Positions 24,751-34,100 of a stretch of 64,000 bases of DNA are shown here, one piece after another. The stretch is from NCBI RefSeq assembly GCF_011947225.1, contig NZ_JAATVW010000008.1:62001-126000 (forward strand), read 5' to 3'. Origin of the DNA: Planosporangium flavigriseum (GTDB lineage: Bacteria; Actinomycetota; Actinomycetes; Mycobacteriales; Micromonosporaceae). The notes under the pieces were generated by a model that saw only the letters and a list, made by a program, of their open reading frames with translations, was not told the DNA's origin and did no database searches. Position 1 is the first letter of the stretch. Every line of letters starts with the position of its first letter. The translations under genes and the position numbers were made by a program.

Positions 24751-24932
24751 GACCGGCCGTTCTTCGATTCGCTTCCTGCCCTGTCGGTGCGGTGCTCGGT
24801 TGCGTCACGGCTGCCACGTCACGTCGTTTCCCTGTAGGGGTCGGCGCTGGGCGCAACGGTGGAGAGCTGTGTCTCATCAGTCCCGTCCATGCCTGGCTGT
24901 GCTCGCGGCGGTCTGGTGGATCAAGAAAACTC

Positions 24933-24980
24933 TTGACGGGCGCGCTAGCGGATGTCAGTGTGTCTGACATCTGATGTCAG
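24933..24980 (+). promoter_or_regulatory. Promoter with triple operator half-sites before the ABC importer
   Basis: TTGACG at 24933 is followed after 17 bases by CAGTGT, a weak -10. Over and past it lie three alternating half-sites: GATGTCAG (24951), CTGACATC (24964) and GATGTCAG (24973). The first and second, and the second and third, each form inverted repeats. The same CTTGAC plus TGTCTGACAT arrangement, at nearly the same spacing, stands before the epimerase gene, so the nearby GntR regulator is the likely binder. Confidence 0.6.
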
Positions 24981-25067
24981 GTGCCGCAGATTGCACATTC
25001 GGGAACGAAGACGCGCGGTGGCGGCCGGGCGCAACAGCACAAGGGGCATGAAGAGGAAAGGACAGGT

Positions 25068-26462
25068 ATGGACCTGCACTCACGGCGCAATTTCCTCAAG
25101 CGGGCCGGTCTTACGGGTCTCGCTCTAACGGCCGGGCCGACCCTGCTCGCCGCCTGTGGAAGCGAGTCGACGGGATCGGCCGCGAGTAAGGGCGCACCGC
25201 TCACCCTGCCGACAGCGGGCTCTAAGAGTCCGTTGGAGATGCGGATCTGGGGTGCCTATCCGGACTTCGTCCAAGCCAACGTCAACGCCTTCCAGCAGGC
25301 GTACGGCACCAAGGTGAACATGAACGTCATCGGCGGTGACTACCCGTCGATCCTGCAGAACCTGCTGCAGCAGAAGCAGACCGTCGACATGGCCTACAGT
25401 CTGACTCACGTGCTCGCCGCCTGGCAGAAGGCCGGTTGGGTGGCGGACTTCGACCGGTTTTGGGCACGGGCGGATGCCGAGAAGGAGATGATTCCGGCCG
25501 TCCGCGACGCCGCCACGGTCAACGGCCACCTGATGGGCCTGCCGTACTTCGCCTTCGTGCACGGCATGATGCTGGCCAACACCGAGGTGCTGCAGAAGGC
25601 CGGGCTCGAGGGCCAGTACCCCAAGACGTACACCGAGCTCTACGACCAGGCGCGGAAGATCAAGCAGAGCGGCGCGAGCGACACCCCGTACCTGCCGTTC
25701 TGGATCACGTCCTTCGCCGGTATCCCGTGGGGCTTCGTGCAGGAGGCGCTCAACCGCAACATCCCGCTGTTCGCCGACAACGGCACGCCGCAGTTCGACG
25801 AGAAGTCAGAAGCGGTCGAGATGCTCCAGCAGTGGCGGGCGCTCTACACCGAGGGCCTCGTGCCGAAGGGCATTCTGACGTTCCAGGAGTCGGACTTCGC
25901 CGAGACCTACGCCAAGGGCGGCATCGCGTACGCGTCGCACCTGCAGTTCTACTTGCCGTCGCTGCACGACAAGAACAGCTCCAGCGTCGCCGGCAAGATC
26001 GTGCCTATCCCCAGGCAGGGCCAGAACTGGGGCATGCTGCACGTCGGCCTGTACGTCGTCGGCGCTCCCGGCAAGGACGACGAGCGGCTGGCCCAGGACT
26101 ACCGCCTCGCCCAGTACTTCGGCTACAAGGATCCCAAGACCAACCAGTTCGACGTGCCACTGAAGTGGGCCCGGGAGAAGTACCTGACCCAGGGTTACTC
26201 GGCGGTCAACGACGACCCGTCGGTGATCGAGGCGGCCTCGAAGTGGCTGCCGGAGCCGGACAAGAACCTTCCGATCCTCAAGGACTCGCTGGAGAACGCC
26301 CAGTACCCGAAGGGGCTGTTCCACCAGCTGTGGGCGCTGCGCTGGCTCACCTACGCCGCGCAGGAACTTCCGAAGGCGGTCACCGGCGACGCAACCCCGG
26401 CCACGGTCGTCAAGAACCTGCGCACCAAGGCCGAAGAGCTCATGGAGCAGTTCAAGCCGTGA
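25068..26462 (+). CDS. ABC transporter substrate-binding lipoprotein (Tat-exported)
   Basis: The 464-residue protein begins with a twin-arginine signal (SRRNFLKRAG), a hydrophobic stretch and the lipobox LLAAC with Cys near residue 24. It is therefore a folded-exported lipoprotein on the outer face of the membrane. The body is a family 1 (sugar-type) binding protein, with SPLEMRIWGAYPDFVQANVNAF at its start and GLPYFAFVHGMMLANTEVL in the cleft region. ATG 25068 follows GGAAAGGACAGG. It overlaps the first permease gene by four bases. Family 1 proteins bind sugars, glycosides or glycerophosphodiesters; the ligand here is unknown but should feed the downstream enzymes. Confidence 0.9.
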   Translation: MDLHSRRNFLKRAGLTGLALTAGPTLLAACGSESTGSAASKGAPLTLPTAGSKSPLEMRIWGAYPDFVQANVNAFQQAYGTKVNMNVIGGDYPSILQNLLQQKQTVDMAYSLTHVLAAWQKAGWVADFDRFWARADAEKEMIPAVRDAATVNGHLMGLPYFAFVHGMMLANTEVLQKAGLEGQYPKTYTELYDQARKIKQSGASDTPYLPFWITSFAGIPWGFVQEALNRNIPLFADNGTPQFDEKSEAVEMLQQWRALYTEGLVPKGILTFQESDFAETYAKGGIAYASHLQFYLPSLHDKNSSSVAGKIVPIPRQGQNWGMLHVGLYVVGAPGKDDERLAQDYRLAQYFGYKDPKTNQFDVPLKWAREKYLTQGYSAVNDDPSVIEAASKWLPEPDKNLPILKDSLENAQYPKGLFHQLWALRWLTYAAQELPKAVTGDATPATVVKNLRTKAEELMEQFKP

Positions 26463-27409
26463 CGACCGAAGCTCCTCCGCGGGCGCTGCCGCGCCGCGAG
26501 TCCCGCAAGGTGGCAGTCTCCTCGAGCATCAGCCCGACCAAGTTCGGGCTGATGCTTGTGGCGCCGGTGGCCATCCTTCTGCTCGCCACGGTCGTCTACC
26601 CGGTGCTCTACTCGCTGTACTTGAGCGTGCAGCGGGTCGATCCGCTGACCGGAGCGAAGTCGTTCGCCGGACTGGTGAACTACAGCAGGGCGCTGTCGGA
26701 CAAGGCGACCTGGTGGTCACTGCTGATAACGGTGTATTACACAGCGTGCGTCACGCTCGTCAGTACAGGCGTGGCGCTCGGATCCGCGCTGATCCTGCGG
26801 GAACGGTTCCGCGGACGCGCCGTCCTGGTCGCGCTCATCGCCCTGCCGTGGTCGATGTCGACGTACGCAGCTGCGGTCCTGTGGCGCTACGTGTACAGCC
26901 CCCAGTACGGCCTGCTGGCCGGCCTGGCTGAGCGGCTGGGCATGGACGGTGTGGACTTCCTGTCGAAGTCCACTGTGGTCCCGGCGCTGGCAGTGGTACA
27001 CGCTTGGCAGTTCGCCCCGCTCGGGGCCTACTTCCTGCTCGCCACGCTGCAGTCGGTTCCCGAGGATCAGTACCGACTGGCCAAGATCGACGGTATGGGC
27101 GTGTGGCTGCGGTTCCGGCACATCACGATGCCCTACGTCCGACTGCCGCTGGCCATCTTCCTCGTGCTGGTGGCGGGCCAGGCGGCGACGGCGTTCGACC
27201 TCATCTACTTCCTCACCTCCGGTGGGCCGGGCAACGCGTCGCGGACGCTGACCTTCAGCGTCTACGAGACGTTCTTCCAGAACCAGGAGTTCGGCAAGGG
27301 CGCCGCCCAGTCCTGGATCCTGCTCATCCTGATCATCGCTGTCACCAGCTTCTACTACTTCCTGATCGTGACCCCGCGGCGGTCGCGGGGGGAACGGAAG
27401 AACACATGA
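26459..27409 (+). CDS. ABC transporter permease, MalF/UgpA type
   Basis: The 316-residue protein has six membrane helices. The EAA cytoplasmic loop reads EDQYRLAKIDGMGVWLRFRHITMP, where the Ala-x3-Asp-Gly motif contacts the ATPase. The start GTG overlaps the binding-protein stop (GTGA). YFLTSGGPGNASRTL near the end is typical of sugar-type permeases. It forms the membrane channel together with the next gene. Confidence 0.93.
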   Translation: MTTEAPPRALPRRESRKVAVSSSISPTKFGLMLVAPVAILLLATVVYPVLYSLYLSVQRVDPLTGAKSFAGLVNYSRALSDKATWWSLLITVYYTACVTLVSTGVALGSALILRERFRGRAVLVALIALPWSMSTYAAAVLWRYVYSPQYGLLAGLAERLGMDGVDFLSKSTVVPALAVVHAWQFAPLGAYFLLATLQSVPEDQYRLAKIDGMGVWLRFRHITMPYVRLPLAIFLVLVAGQAATAFDLIYFLTSGGPGNASRTLTFSVYETFFQNQEFGKGAAQSWILLILIIAVTSFYYFLIVTPRRSRGERKNT

Positions 27410-28269
27410 GGTCGCGCAAGCGCTCGGTCTTCATTCACACCGCGGCCGCCGCGCTGCTGGTCTGGACGATCTTCCCGATCGTCTGGGTCGGCATCGTGTC
27501 GGTGACCTACCACGCCGAGTTCGCACAGAGCCACATCAGCCTGCTTCCCAGCCACCCGACGCTGAGCAACTACATCCGGATGCTCGGTTCACCGGCCGCC
27601 GGCCTCGACGGCCGCGAACTGTCACCCATCGGCAACGGCCCGCTGATTCTCGACGGCATCGTCAACAGCGTGATCGTGGCCGTGCTGACGACGGTCATCG
27701 GGATGCTCGTGGCGGTGCCGGCCGCCTACGCCCTCGCCCGGGTGGCGATGCGCTTCCGCAGTTCGTCGCTGCTCACCATCATCGCCACCCGGTCGGTTCC
27801 GCCGATCTCGACGGCGGTCCCGTTCTTCGCGCTCTACAACGCGTTGAACCTCACCGGCACCCGGGCCGGGCTGGTCATCGTGCACCTGACGATCGTCGTG
27901 CCGCTGACGGTGTGGGTCGGCTACAGCTTCTTTCTGAACCTGCCTCCGTCGCTGGAGCAGATGGCGCGGGTCGACGGCTGCTCGCGGTGGTCGGCGTTCC
28001 GGCGGATCGTGCTGCCGGCCGCCCGCCCCGGCCTGATGGCGATGGCGGTCATCGCGTTCCTGACCTCGTGGGACGAGTTCGCCTTCGCGTTGATCTTCAC
28101 GACCGGTACGCCCACCCAGACGTTCGGGCCGGCGCTGTCGGGCATGTTCTTCCTGGTCTCGCTTCCCAACGAGGTCGCCGCCGGCCTGGTGCTCGGCCTC
28201 CTGCCGCCGATGGTGCTGGCCATCGTGTTCTCGCGCTACATCCGCCGTGTCAACTTCGTCAGTGTCTAG
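27406..28269 (+). CDS. ABC transporter permease, MalG/UgpE type
   Basis: The 287-residue protein has six membrane helices and the EAA loop LEQMARVDGCSRWSAFRRIVLP. It is the second half of the importer channel. The unusually long periplasmic loop after helix 1 includes SPAAGLDGRELSPIGNGPL. The ATG overlaps the preceding stop by four bases. The ATPase gene follows after 12 bases with GGAGCG as ribosome site. Confidence 0.93.
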   Translation: MRSRKRSVFIHTAAAALLVWTIFPIVWVGIVSVTYHAEFAQSHISLLPSHPTLSNYIRMLGSPAAGLDGRELSPIGNGPLILDGIVNSVIVAVLTTVIGMLVAVPAAYALARVAMRFRSSSLLTIIATRSVPPISTAVPFFALYNALNLTGTRAGLVIVHLTIVVPLTVWVGYSFFLNLPPSLEQMARVDGCSRWSAFRRIVLPAARPGLMAMAVIAFLTSWDEFAFALIFTTGTPTQTFGPALSGMFFLVSLPNEVAAGLVLGLLPPMVLAIVFSRYIRRVNFVSV

Positions 28270-28281
28270 GAGCGTCGTCTC

Positions 28282-29379
28282 ATGATCACCGGGACCAAGC
28301 AGGTCGGAGTCCGAATTGAGGCGGCCGTCAAGAGTTTCGGTCGTGGCCAAAGGGCGGTGGACAGTCTCGACCTCGACATCCGGCCGGGCGAGCTGCTGAC
28401 CGTCCTCGGGCCGTCCGGTAGCGGCAAGAGCACGGTGCTGAGCCTGCTCGCGGGATTGGCGGAGGTCGACTCCGGCCGGATCTGGTTCGGCGACCAGGAC
28501 GTCACCGCGCTGCCGCCGGAGGCCCGCAAGATCGGGGTCGTGTTCCAGTCGGCGGTGCTCTACCCGCACCTCTCGCTGCGGGAGAGCATCTCGTTCGCGC
28601 CGAAGCTGGCGGGCGTCCCGCGCGACGAGATCAACGCGCGGATCGCCGAGGTGGCCGCGTTTCTGCAGATCTCGCACCTGCTGGATCGGCGCCCGCACGA
28701 GGTGTCCGGGGGTGAGCGGCAGCGCGCCGCCATCGCCAAGGCCCTGGTCTCGCGCCCCACGCTGCTGCTCATGGACGAGCCGTTCTCGGCGCTGGACGCC
28801 CAGTTGCGCCGTGCGCTGCGCTCCCAGGTCGTCCGGCTGCACCGGGAGTTCGGAGCGACGACCGTGTTCGTCACCCACGACCAGGAGGAGGCCCTCGGCA
28901 TGGGCGACCGAGTCGCGGTCATGCGGGGCGGCCGCCTGGAGCAGGTCGCCCCGCCGCTGGAGCTCTACCGCAACCCGGTCAACACCTGGGTGGCGAACTT
29001 TGTCAGCCTGCAGCCGCTCAACCTCCTGCCGGTGGAGTACGACGCCCAGGCGGGCGAGGTGAAGCTCTGCGGCGAGACGGTCCGCCTGGCCGGCCCGGAC
29101 CGGCCGCTCCCGGCCACGTTCACGCTGGGCATCCGCTCGGAGAACCTGCGCCTGCGGCCGTCCGCCGACGGGCCGTTGCAGGTGCTGACGGCTGAGGCCG
29201 TGGGTGAGCAGGTGAAGTACACCGTGGTCGCTCCGGACGGGACCAACGTGGTCGCCCTCGGCGGGGCGGATCAGGTCTTCGAGCCGGACGCCAAGGTCGC
29301 GCTGGCCGTCGATTGGCCGCGCGCGATGGTGTTCGACACCGAGACCGGAGCGCGCATCGTGGAAGGGATCACGGTATGA
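28282..29379 (+). CDS. ABC transporter ATPase, MalK/UgpC type
   Basis: The 365-residue protein has Walker A GPSGSGKST near residue 44, the signature VSGGERQRAAIAKAL near 140, Walker B LLLMDEPFSALDAQLRR and the switch His in FVTHDQEEAL. A C-terminal TOBE/OB domain follows from about 240 (LGIRSENLRL). It powers the importer made by the three preceding genes. Having a dedicated ATPase is of note, because many actinobacterial sugar importers share one MsiK encoded elsewhere. It overlaps the amidohydrolase gene by four bases. Confidence 0.94.
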   Translation: MITGTKQVGVRIEAAVKSFGRGQRAVDSLDLDIRPGELLTVLGPSGSGKSTVLSLLAGLAEVDSGRIWFGDQDVTALPPEARKIGVVFQSAVLYPHLSLRESISFAPKLAGVPRDEINARIAEVAAFLQISHLLDRRPHEVSGGERQRAAIAKALVSRPTLLLMDEPFSALDAQLRRALRSQVVRLHREFGATTVFVTHDQEEALGMGDRVAVMRGGRLEQVAPPLELYRNPVNTWVANFVSLQPLNLLPVEYDAQAGEVKLCGETVRLAGPDRPLPATFTLGIRSENLRLRPSADGPLQVLTAEAVGEQVKYTVVAPDGTNVVALGGADQVFEPDAKVALAVDWPRAMVFDTETGARIVEGITV

Positions 29380-31019
29380 GCTTCGACCTCGTCGTACGGG
29401 GTGGGACCGTGGTCGACGGCACGGGAGCGGCCCGCTTCCGTGCCGACGTGGCCGTCTCCGACGGCGTCATCGAGGTCGTCGGCGATCTTCCCGCCGAGGT
29501 GGACACCTGCGCCGAGATCCGGGCTGACGGCCGCTTCGTGCTGCCCGGGTTCATCGACATCCACAGCCACTCCGACTTCGTGCTGTCGGACCCCGACCAT
29601 GACGACATCCTGAGCTGCTTCCTGCAGCAGGGCATCACGACGCTGGTGACGGGCAACTGCGGCTACGCCCCGGCGCCGGTGTCCGACCGGTACCGGGACG
29701 GAGCGCTGGCGTACACCGCCTGGCTGCGCTCCGACAACGCCGGATCCGGGTGGCCGACCTTCGCCGCCTACCTCGACGACCTGCAGCAGGGCGGGGTGGC
29801 GCTCAACGTTGTGCCGCTCGCCGCGCACGGCGCGCTGCGTATCGCCGCGATGGGCTTCGCGCAGCGGCCTCCGACGAGTGACGAGTGGGTCGTCATGCTG
29901 TCGCTGCTCGACGAGGCGCTCGATGCGGGCGCGTTTGGCATGTCGGCCGGTCTGGCGTACGCGCCGGGCATGTACGCGGGCACCGACGAACTGGTGCGCC
30001 TGTCCGAGCGGATGGCGGCGGCCGGTGGCCTGTTCACCAGCCACAGCCGGGGCATCTCCGAGACCCTGGTACAGGCCATGGAGGAGATCGTCGAGGTCGG
30101 GCGCCGCAGTGGCGTGCGGGCCCAGTTCTCCCACCTGTGCGCGCTCGGCGAGGCCAACTGGCCGCTGATCCCGCGCGCCATCGAGGTGATGGAGTCGGCC
30201 CGCGCCGGCGGTATCGACATCGCGACCGACTGCCAGGCCTACATCGCCGGCAACACCACGCTGACCGCGTTGCTGCCACCCTGGGCGATCGAGGGCGGTA
30301 CCGAGGCGATTCTCGCCCGGCTCACCGATCCGGCCACACGCAAGGAGGTGCGCCGCTACGTCGAGCGGGAGCGGCCGCGCTGGCCGATCGGTCTGGGGGA
30401 GTGGACCGACAACATGATCGACTCCCTCGGCTACGACAACATCCGGCTGCTGACCATCCAGCACCCCGACTACGCCCGCTTCGAGGGCGGCTCGCTGCAG
30501 CAGTTGGCCGAAGGGCTGGGGCGCGACCCCTTCGACGCGACGATGGACCTGCTCGTCGCCGACCGCTGCCAGACGATGATGCTCGTGGTGGGCTCCGCCG
30601 GGGACCTGCGTTCCGACGCGCCGCTGCGCGACGTGCTCAGCCTTCCGTACACATCCATGGAGACCGACGCGGTCATCACGGGCCACGGCAACCCCAACCG
30701 CGGGGCCTACGGTGCCTTCCCGCGGTTCCTGGGGCACTTCGCTCGCGACGAGCGGTTGATGGGTCTCGAGCAGGCTGTGTACCAGATGACCGGTCTGTCG
30801 GCCGACCGCCTCGGCCTGTCCCGCATCGGACGGGTCAAGCCCGGGGCCGCCGCCGACCTCGTCGTGGTCGACATCGACGCGGTCGCCGACACCACCTCCT
30901 ACACCGACACTCAACGCACGCCCGCCGGGGTGGAGCAGGTGCTCGTCAACGGAACCCCGGTCGTCCGAGACGGCGTGTACCGCCCGGGCAAGCACGGACA
31001 CGTCTACCGCCGCCGCTAG
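29376..31019 (+). CDS. N-acyl-D-amino-acid deacylase-like amidohydrolase
   Basis: The 547-residue protein is an amidohydrolase of the D-aminoacylase branch. It starts LVVRGGTVVDGTG, has the metal motif PGFIDIHSHSDF near residue 65, then VTGNCGYAPAPV. TSHSRG, the FSHLCALG segment and DCQAYIAGNTTLTALLP supply the later ligands. VKPGAAADLVVVD closes the beta-sandwich. Relatives cleave N-acyl-D-amino acids, and some act on dihydropyrimidines. Coupling by a four-base overlap to the importer ATPase suggests it acts on the imported compound. It ends the first transcript unit. Confidence 0.88.
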   Translation: MSFDLVVRGGTVVDGTGAARFRADVAVSDGVIEVVGDLPAEVDTCAEIRADGRFVLPGFIDIHSHSDFVLSDPDHDDILSCFLQQGITTLVTGNCGYAPAPVSDRYRDGALAYTAWLRSDNAGSGWPTFAAYLDDLQQGGVALNVVPLAAHGALRIAAMGFAQRPPTSDEWVVMLSLLDEALDAGAFGMSAGLAYAPGMYAGTDELVRLSERMAAAGGLFTSHSRGISETLVQAMEEIVEVGRRSGVRAQFSHLCALGEANWPLIPRAIEVMESARAGGIDIATDCQAYIAGNTTLTALLPPWAIEGGTEAILARLTDPATRKEVRRYVERERPRWPIGLGEWTDNMIDSLGYDNIRLLTIQHPDYARFEGGSLQQLAEGLGRDPFDATMDLLVADRCQTMMLVVGSAGDLRSDAPLRDVLSLPYTSMETDAVITGHGNPNRGAYGAFPRFLGHFARDERLMGLEQAVYQMTGLSADRLGLSRIGRVKPGAAADLVVVDIDAVADTTSYTDTQRTPAGVEQVLVNGTPVVRDGVYRPGKHGHVYRRR

Positions 31020-31041
31020 CGGTTCCGAGGCCGATAGGTGC

Positions 31042-31067
31042 GTGCCACGGCCGCGCGGAGGTGGCAC
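31042..31067 (+). terminator. Hairpin after the amidohydrolase gene
   Basis: GTGCCAC (31042-31048) pairs with GTGGCAC (31061-31067) around a 12-base loop, 23 bases after the stop. It is a modest stem without a U-tract. It may end the importer transcript just before the next promoter. Confidence 0.4.
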
Positions 31068-31083
31068 ACGCCGCGACCGGATC

Positions 31084-31128
31084 TTGACCCGGACGATCGT
31101 CAGATGTAAAGATGTCTGACATGTTAGC
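31084..31128 (+). promoter_or_regulatory. Promoter and operator before the epimerase operon
   Basis: TTGACC (31084) and TAAAGA (31107) are separated by exactly 17 bases. Around the -10, GTCAGA and TCTGAC form inverted arms, and TGTCTGACATGTTAG follows at 31113. The last string matches TGTCTGATGTTAG over the start codon of the GntR gene. This is a convincing repressible promoter for the rpe-SIS-ROK-yhfX genes. Confidence 0.65.
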
Positions 31129-31172
31129 GTCAAATGCCCCGACACACCCGGGCCGAATCGCAGGGAGACGAT

Positions 31173-31853
31173 GTGGCTGAGTTCTCCGCGTCCCTCATGT
31201 GCGCCCATCTCGATCGGTTGGGCGAGGAGGTCGTCGCCCTCGACCGGGCCGGTGTCGACTCGTTCCACATCGACGTCATGGACGGCCACTTCGTCCCGAA
31301 TCTCGCGCTGACCACGGACATCGTCGCGGCACTGCGACCGCTGACGGCCCGGCCGTTACACGTGCACCTGATGGTCGAAGACCCAGCCTCGTACGTCGAG
31401 CCGATGGCCACCGCAGGCTGTGACGTGTTCATCTTCCACATCGAGGCGAGCCCCTACCCGCGCCGGCTCGCCGGCCAGATCGCCAAGTCCGGCATGCGCG
31501 CCGGGGTGGCGATCAACCCCGCGACCCCGGTCGCGGCGATCGAGTCGGTCGCCGACCTGCCGTTCGTGCAGATCATGTCGGTGGAGCCCGGCTTCGCCGG
31601 CCAGGCCTGGATCGAGAACTCGCCCGCCCGGGTCCGCGCGGCCCGGGACCTGTGCGGGCCGGAGACCACGATCCTGGTGGACGGCCACATCGACCGGACC
31701 ACCACGCCGCAGCTGGCGGCGGCGGGTGCGGACGCCTTCGTCTGCGGTACCAGCAGCCTTTTCAACGGACAACACGACGCCGAGGCGTACGCGGACTCAC
31801 TCGCCGCGATGCACGCGTGCCTCGACGGCGTCACGACGGGACAGGTGGCATGA
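31173..31853 (+). CDS. Ribulose-phosphate 3-epimerase family protein
   Basis: The 226-residue TIM-barrel protein keeps the family landmarks: SLMCAHLDRLGEEV, the metal/catalytic FHIDVMDGHFVPNLAL, HLMVEDPASYV, IMSVEPGFAGQ and the phosphate-binding VCGTSSLF. GTG 31173 is chosen for AGGGAG five bases upstream. The housekeeping rpe is normally elsewhere, so this copy is probably specialised. Homologues in catabolic operons epimerise C3 of other ketose phosphates (AlsE on allulose 6-phosphate, for example). Its stop overlaps the next start by four bases. Confidence 0.85.
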   Translation: MAEFSASLMCAHLDRLGEEVVALDRAGVDSFHIDVMDGHFVPNLALTTDIVAALRPLTARPLHVHLMVEDPASYVEPMATAGCDVFIFHIEASPYPRRLAGQIAKSGMRAGVAINPATPVAAIESVADLPFVQIMSVEPGFAGQAWIENSPARVRAARDLCGPETTILVDGHIDRTTTPQLAAAGADAFVCGTSSLFNGQHDAEAYADSLAAMHACLDGVTTGQVA

Positions 31854-32899
31854 GCGCACAACGATTCCTCGCCGACATCCACGCCCAGCCCGCGACGCTC
31901 GAGCGCGTGTGCACCGAGTACGCCGACGGCGAGCAGGCTGACGCGCTCCGCGCGGCGGCCGCCTGCCTCCGCAGCACCGCCGTTCCGCCGGTGATCACCG
32001 GAATGGGCGCGTCGTACTTCGCACTCTTCGCGGCCAAGGCCGTCCTCGACGGCGCGCACAAGCCCGTCGTTCTGGAGGACACCGCCTACCTCATCGAGTA
32101 CGGTCTGCCGGCGCTCCGGGAAGGCCAACCGGTGCTGGTCGTGTCCCAGTCCGGCCGGTCGGCGGAGGCGACCGCCTTGGCCGAGCAGATGCCCCGGTCG
32201 AACCCGCTCATCGTCGTAACCAACGACACCACCACCCCGCTCGCCCAGCGCGCCGACATCGTCCTGCCGCTGCTCGCCGAGCCGGACCTGTCGGTCGCCC
32301 TGAAGACCTACACCGCTACCGTCGCGCTGCTGCTCATGCTCACCGAGCAGATGTGCACGGAGTCGACCGCCGACACTCGCCGCCGGCTCCTGCACGGCGA
32401 CCCCATGTCCCGGGCCATCGAGCGCTCCGAGGCGGCGCTCGAGGCGATGGTGGAGCTGGCCGGGGACCCCGGGTACGCCATCGCGCTCGGCCGGGGAGCG
32501 TCGATCTCCAGCGCGCTGGGCGCCGGGCTGCTCCTCAAGGAGACCGCGAAGCTTCCGGCTGAAGGCATCAACGGCGGCCAGTTCCGCCACGGCGCGGTGG
32601 AGGTCGTCGGCCAGGGCACCTTCGCTATGATCTTCGCGCCGAACGGCCGGGCCGGCGAACTCAACCGGCAGTTGGCCGATGAACTGGAAGCGTACGGGGC
32701 GCGCGTGCTCGTCATCGGGGAGGAGGAGTCGCCCGCCTCCGGCCGCCGGCTCGCCGTCGCGATCGACGCGGCGGACGAGTACGTGGCGCCCGTGTTCGAG
32801 ATCGTGCCGGCGCAACTGCTGAGCCGGGCGGTGGCGATGGGGCGCGGGGTCGAGCCCGGTTCCTTCGTCAACACGACTCCCGTCATCACCACGCTGTAG
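31850..32899 (+). CDS. SIS-domain protein, GlmS/FrlB-like (deglycase or isomerase)
   Basis: The 349-residue protein has two SIS domains. The first shows ITGMGASYFALFAAKAVL and VSQSGRSAEATAL (about residues 45-115), the second IALGRGASISSALGAGLLLKETAKLPAEG (about 205-235). This is the layout of the GlmS isomerase half and of FrlB, which splits fructoselysine 6-phosphate into glucose 6-phosphate and lysine. There is no glutaminase domain, which favours a deglycase or aminosugar isomerase. It is coupled to the epimerase gene and lies 12 bases before the kinase gene. Confidence 0.84.
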   Translation: MSAQRFLADIHAQPATLERVCTEYADGEQADALRAAAACLRSTAVPPVITGMGASYFALFAAKAVLDGAHKPVVLEDTAYLIEYGLPALREGQPVLVVSQSGRSAEATALAEQMPRSNPLIVVTNDTTTPLAQRADIVLPLLAEPDLSVALKTYTATVALLLMLTEQMCTESTADTRRRLLHGDPMSRAIERSEAALEAMVELAGDPGYAIALGRGASISSALGAGLLLKETAKLPAEGINGGQFRHGAVEVVGQGTFAMIFAPNGRAGELNRQLADELEAYGARVLVIGEEESPASGRRLAVAIDAADEYVAPVFEIVPAQLLSRAVAMGRGVEPGSFVNTTPVITTL

Positions 32900-32911
32900 G
32901 AACTGGTACCC

Positions 32912-34075
32912 ATGAGCGATGCCCGGCCCGCCGGCGCCCCGACGTACACCGCTGGCCGACGCCCGTCGCGTACCTGGGGACGCTGGCTCATCGCGGCTGC
33001 GGACGCGGCGGCGGTCGTCGATGCGGCCCGGGTCGCGAGTGGGGCGATCGGGCTCGGTGACCTGCGGCCGCTATCCAGGTCGCGGGCCCGGGCCGCGGTG
33101 CGGGCGCTGCAGGCGCGCGGTCTGGTGGAAACCAGGGGGGACAGCGTGAGCCTACGGCCCCGGCCAGCCGGCACGGTACTCGCCGTTGACGTGGGCGGCA
33201 CGAAGATCATGGCTGCGCTGGCCGACCTGCACGGCGGCGTGATCGACGAGCTGATCGTGCCGACCACCCAGCAGGACCTGGCCGGTCAGATCGCGAGCGT
33301 GCGCGACGAGTTGACCCGCCGCGCGGGCCCCGCCGCCGGGCCCGTGCTGGCTGCCGGCGTTGGAGTCCCCGCAAGCTACGACCCGGTGGCCGACCGGGCG
33401 TGGAGCGCCGGCAACGTCCCAGAGTTGCACGAGATCCGGCCTGCCGCGGCGCTGGAACGAGCCCTTGGCCTGCCCGTGGCCGTCGCTCAGGACGTCCGCA
33501 TGGCCGCGGTGGGGGAGCGCTGGCGCGGGCGAGGGAAGGGGAGCGACGACTTCGTCGTACTTTGCATCGGCACCGGCGTGGCGATGGGCATCGTGCTCGG
33601 CGGGGAGGTGTTCGGCGGCGGGCGGGGAAGCGCCGGGGAGATCTGTTACCTGCCGCTGGGCAACGACCCGTTCGCGGCCGAACACCGTGAGAGGGGCGCC
33701 TTCGAAGACGCCGTGGCCGGTCCGGCGGTGGCAAAGCGATTCGCTGCCGAATCGGGGGCGGAGCGGAGCGACCACGATGCCCGGGTGGTGTTCCAGGCGG
33801 CGGCGGCCGGTGACCCGACGGCCGCCCGGGTTCTGGAACGCCAGGCCGAACTGCTGGCAATGGGCATCAGCGTCATCGTGTCCACGCTGGATCCGTCCCT
33901 TGTCATCCTGGGCGGCGGATTGGGCAGCAACGCCGCCCTGCTGGGCCCCGTGCGCCAGCACGCGCAGCGGTTGGCGCACCGGCCTCCCGCCATCGAACCC
34001 AGCCCGCTGGCTCACCGCGGGCCGCTGCACGGATCGGTCGCGGTAGCCCTCGCAACCGTGCCTCAGTCAGCCTGA
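32912..34075 (+). CDS. ROK-family protein, probable sugar kinase
   Basis: The 387-residue protein carries the ROK phosphate loop TVLAVDVGGTKIMAAL near residue 87 and the catalytic Asp segment VAVAQDVRMAAVGERW near 190. It also has the VLCIGTGVAMGIVLGG motif. Its first 80 residues resemble a shortened winged helix (ARAAVRALQARGLVETRGDSVSL), as in ROK repressors, so a mixed kinase/regulator role is possible. The zinc motif CxCGxxGC of many ROK proteins is absent; the region reads GGGRGSAGEICYL. In this operon it would phosphorylate a sugar or sugar-amine before the SIS step. Confidence 0.82.
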   Translation: MSDARPAGAPTYTAGRRPSRTWGRWLIAAADAAAVVDAARVASGAIGLGDLRPLSRSRARAAVRALQARGLVETRGDSVSLRPRPAGTVLAVDVGGTKIMAALADLHGGVIDELIVPTTQQDLAGQIASVRDELTRRAGPAAGPVLAAGVGVPASYDPVADRAWSAGNVPELHEIRPAAALERALGLPVAVAQDVRMAAVGERWRGRGKGSDDFVVLCIGTGVAMGIVLGGEVFGGGRGSAGEICYLPLGNDPFAAEHRERGAFEDAVAGPAVAKRFAAESGAERSDHDARVVFQAAAAGDPTAARVLERQAELLAMGISVIVSTLDPSLVILGGGLGSNAALLGPVRQHAQRLAHRPPAIEPSPLAHRGPLHGSVAVALATVPQSA

Positions 34076-34100
34076 CAATCCAGCAACAAGGAGCGACACA

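Noticed and set aside
29271-31289. 672-codon minus-strand open frame opposite the amidohydrolase gene
   Set aside because: It has no recognisable domain and spans two plus-strand genes and the promoter between them.
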